Assembly: GCA_018668795.1 (NCBI GenBank)
Contig: JABJBD010000023.1
Span: forward strand, 1 to 8,423
Reading direction: 5' to 3'
From: Candidatus Puniceispirillum sp.
GTDB taxonomy: Bacteria; Pseudomonadota; Alphaproteobacteria; Puniceispirillales; Puniceispirillaceae
DNA: 8,423 nucleotides
The notes under the pieces are model-generated. The model was not told where the DNA came from. It made no database searches and saw only the letters and a list, made by a program, of their open reading frames with translations. A program made the position numbers and the translations under genes. This document shows positions 6,650-8,423 of this stretch, in pieces (positions within the stretch are counted from its first letter, which is position 1; each line of letters opens with the position of its first letter).

Positions 6650-7813
6650 TTACTTCAGGGTATTGGCAAACGCCATGCCAAGCTTGGCGTTAGATGTCTG
6701 TGCACCTGACCAGAAAGGAACTGCGATTTCAGCAAAATCCTTCTGTGACTGCCAAACTTCAGCAAAGAACGCATTTTCAGCTGAGTTCTTTTCCAAAAGT
6801 GCCTTCGCTGCATTCATATATGCAGGGAAATAGTCAGCTGGCGTATCCTGCAGAATGACACCATGCTTTGTTGTCAGCTCATGCAATGCTACACCGTTAT
6901 CATAGATACGTGCAGACATACCTTTGATCAGAGATGCGTTAGCAGCAACTTCAAAAGCATTCTTCTGATGATCTGTAAGAGAGTTGTAAACATCTTTGTT
7001 CAGATACATGTCAGCATTCACAACAACCTGGTGTAGACCCTGAAGATAGTAATGCTTCAACACCTTATGGAAACCGAAGTCCATATCAGGCTTTGGACAG
7101 CACCACTCAGCCGCATCGATTGTACCCTTTTCCAGCGCTGGCAGAATGTCACCACCACCCATAGCAACAGAGGCTACGCCGATGTCTTTATAAGACTGGC
7201 CAGGAAGACCTGGAGGTGTGCGGAAACGATACTTACGGAAGTCGTCCATTGAATTGATTGGCTCTTTAAACCAGCCAAGTGCCTCTGGACCAACTGGTTG
7301 TAGCATGAAGCCTTTAACGTTCATGCCCATTTCATCCCACAGGCGCTCATAAAGCTCTTTACCACCAGCGTTCAGGAACCATGAAAGAAACGCGATGTTA
7401 TCGATGCCAACACCGGCACCCGCAACAGGCGAACCGAATAACATTGCAGCTGGGTGCTTGCCTGACCAGTAGTGTGTCCAAGCAAAACCACCGTCAACAA
7501 GACCTGAGTCCACAGCGTCAAGTGTTTCTTTAACACCAACAACTGCACCAGCTGGCAACACTTCAAAAGTAACTTCACCATCAGTTAGTTTAGTAACGTC
7601 AGCCATGAAGTCTTTCAGCATCTTAACTTCTGTAGTCTGCATGCCAATAACAGCCTGCACACGGATATTCACAGGATTAGTGTCAGCTTTTGCCTCAACC
7701 TCAACAACTTTTTCCACTTCAACAATCTCTTTTTGGCCGCTTAAAGCAAAGTAGCCAACCGCCAATCCTACTAGAAGTGCTATAGCGCCTACGGCCATAC
7801 TATTATTTTTCAT
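6650..7813 (-). CDS. TRAP transporter substrate-binding protein, DctP family
   Basis: Binding subunit of 387 residues that delivers substrate to the DctQM permease encoded downstream. Residues 6-26 form one hydrophobic segment followed by a charged, valine- and glutamate-rich stretch (28-42), then the DctP fold from about residue 48. Recognisable blocks are VLPAGAVVG (85-93), DGGFAW (107-112), the YRFRTPPG segment (195-202) with Arg198 in the position of the family's anion-anchoring arginine, GGGDILPALEKGTIDAAEW (219-237) and the YYLQGLHQ region. This layout is closest to TakP-like or mannitol/chloroaromatic-type TRAP binding proteins. In place it would be the HpsK-type component for DHPS uptake. 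The signal end is ambiguous: ALS before Gly26 could be cut, but no clear AXA or lipobox exists, so it may stay membrane-anchored. A double cysteine (238-239) follows the conserved EW. A strong GGGAGG ribosome site lies 5 nt before the ATG. Confidence 0.9.
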   Translation of the reverse strand: MKNNSMAVGAIALLVGLAVGYFALSGQKEIVEVEKVVEVEAKADTNPVNIRVQAVIGMQTTEVKMLKDFMADVTKLTDGEVTFEVLPAGAVVGVKETLDAVDSGLVDGGFAWTHYWSGKHPAAMLFGSPVAGAGVGIDNIAFLSWFLNAGGKELYERLWDEMGMNVKGFMLQPVGPEALGWFKEPINSMDDFRKYRFRTPPGLPGQSYKDIGVASVAMGGGDILPALEKGTIDAAEWCCPKPDMDFGFHKVLKHYYLQGLHQVVVNADMYLNKDVYNSLTDHQKNAFEVAANASLIKGMSARIYDNGVALHELTTKHGVILQDTPADYFPAYMNAAKALLEKNSAENAFFAEVWQSQKDFAEIAVPFWSGAQTSNAKLGMAFANTLK

Positions 7814-7818
7814 AATTT

Positions 7819-7824
7819 CCTCCC
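7819..7824 (-). promoter_or_regulatory. Strong ribosome-binding site for the TRAP binding protein
   Basis: GGGAGG on the minus strand, 5 nt before ATG at 7813. It is nearly the full anti-16S complement, better than the sites of the other genes here, and fits a highly translated binding protein. It fixes the start at 7813 rather than the internal Met6. Confidence 0.75.
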
Positions 7825-7830
7825 AAGTTT

Positions 7831-7867
7831 TGCCTTCATTTATGATCCGCGTGTGCTGATGAAGGCA
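7831..7867 (-). promoter_or_regulatory. Leader inverted repeat upstream of the TRAP binding protein
   Basis: A perfect 9-bp inverted repeat, TGCCTTCAT (7831-7839) and ATGAAGGCA (7859-7867), with a 19-nt spacer. In the leader RNA it would fold into a stem-loop ending about 6 nt upstream of the ribosome site. It could be an mRNA-stabilising or translation-tuning hairpin, or an operator if transcription starts downstream. No T-run follows it, so it is not a terminator. The 19-nt spacer is wide for a single dimeric repressor site, which favours RNA structure. Confidence 0.5.
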
Positions 7868-7893
7868 TTACAGCTTTGCTATTTCGTGGATCA
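7843..7893. promoter_or_regulatory. Near-perfect separated inverted repeat, candidate regulator site
   Basis: TGATCCGCG (7843-7851) and CGTGGATCA (7885-7893) are inverted copies matching at 8 of 9 positions, with centres 42 bp apart, about four helical turns. They lie in the 152-nt region (7814-7965) between terC and the binding-protein gene, where the operon promoter is expected. The nearest -35/-10-like pair I found on the minus strand is TTGAAC and TAAAAT, with a spacer of only 14, too weak to call. The repeat could be two half-sites or two operators for a regulator encoded elsewhere. Chance occurrence is possible. Confidence 0.35.
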
Positions 7894-7965
7894 AATTTCA
7901 TTTTATCTGCTTTTGCCTTGTTCAAGCTTCAGCCAATAAACAACATTAATTTTCTAACCATTCCC

Positions 7966-8423
7966 CTATAAAAATATGGCTAGTAAGTTCAATTCGCGCG
8001 CGCCGTCATAAAGCATCATGGCGGTCAGATAGATCAAAAAGAAAAGACCCATATATGATAGCCAACGAAAGCGCAGCATCACTTTCATAATTAGTGACGC
8101 AAATAACGCCATGAATGTAATCGCCAAAGCCAGACCAAAGACCAATAGCATCGTATTGTCGCGCGCAATCGCTGCTACCGCGACAACATTGTCAATCGAC
8201 ATCGACACATCAGCCACAAGAATGGTGAACAAAGCCCGTGCAAAGGATGAACCTTGTTTATCGCCTTCTGGCTCGGTTTCACCCTCAGCCGCATCGGATG
8301 CGTTGTTGAATTCACGCAAATCATTGTAAAATCGCCAGCACACCCACGCCAATAACAAACCGCCGATCAGCAATATGCCTTCAAAGGCAAGCAGATAACT
8401 GGCAAGAACTGCAAAAACAATCC
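7966..8423 (-). CDS. TerC/YjbE-family integral membrane protein, 5' end off window
   Basis: C-terminal 151 residues of a polytopic inner-membrane protein; the frame stays open to the right edge, so the start lies outside the window. Family members of this type run about 220-250 residues, so roughly two thirds is visible. The diagnostic segment is VADVSMSIDNVVAVAAIA, which carries the acidic and Asn residues of the second TerC metal-site motif. It follows a helix (LLIGGLLLAWVCWRF) and a charged, acidic cytoplasmic loop rich in Glu and Asp. Two more hydrophobic segments close the protein. TerC/Alx/YjbE proteins are linked to tellurite resistance and, more recently, to manganese export. It shares orientation with the TRAP operon but is separated by a 152-nt leader with its own repeats, so it is probably an independent gene. 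Confidence 0.88.
   Translation of the reverse strand, partial: IVFAVLASYLLAFEGILLIGGLLLAWVCWRFYNDLREFNNASDAAEGETEPEGDKQGSSFARALFTILVADVSMSIDNVVAVAAIARDNTMLLVFGLALAITFMALFASLIMKVMLRFRWLSYMGLFFLIYLTAMMLYDGARELNLLAIFL

Noticed and set aside
7890..7932. Sigma-70-like promoter TTGAAC...TAAAAT on the minus strand
   Set aside because: The spacer is 14 nt instead of about 17 and no supporting extended -10 is seen, so it is mentioned only as a possibility.
1..8423. tRNA/rRNA genes, CRISPR arrays, insertion sequences, attachment sites
   Set aside because: No tRNA-like fold, array-like repeat, transposase or terminal repeat was found; the window is almost fully explained by metabolic and membrane genes.

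Overview
The window most likely comes from a marine-type alphaproteobacterium with moderate GC (judged by eye). A glutathione-dependent glyoxalase II, a TRAP transporter and a dihydroxypropanesulfonate (DHPS) gene set point that way. A SAR116- or roseobacter-like host is a guess from gene content, not a measured placement.

Layout, left to right. Positions 1-750 (+) hold gloB, glyoxalase II, missing only a few N-terminal residues at the left edge. Everything else is on the minus strand and reads right to left. At the right edge is the C-terminal part of a TerC/YjbE-type membrane protein (7966-8423). After a 152-nt leader with two inverted repeats comes a TRAP substrate-binding protein (6650-7813). 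A 140-nt gap with a perfect 10-bp hairpin follows, then a fused DctQ-DctM permease (4260-6509). Next are three tightly packed dehydrogenases: HisD-like HpsN (2956-4248), a short-chain dehydrogenase (2195-2953) and a zinc alcohol dehydrogenase (1206-2198). A small secreted Rap1a/Tai-like protein (769-1164) ends the run and converges on gloB with 18 nt between them.

How the genes fit together. The binding protein and permease would import an organic anion, most likely DHPS, the C3 sulfonate released from sulfoquinovose and made by marine phytoplankton. The two C2 dehydrogenases would interconvert (S)- and (R)-DHPS through the 2-keto intermediate. HpsN would oxidise (R)-DHPS twice at C3 to (R)-sulfolactate. 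The gene order and HpsN motifs match the known hpsN/hpsO/hpsP plus TRAP arrangement. Genes for sulfolactate cleavage, sulfite disposal and a dedicated regulator are not in the window. No RNA genes, insertion sequences, CRISPR arrays or phage genes were seen, and no gene-free stretch exceeds 300 bases. The system itself is not new. The less described parts are the predicted cofactor split of the racemising pair, the possibly tethered binding protein, the leader repeats and the Rap1a-like tail gene.
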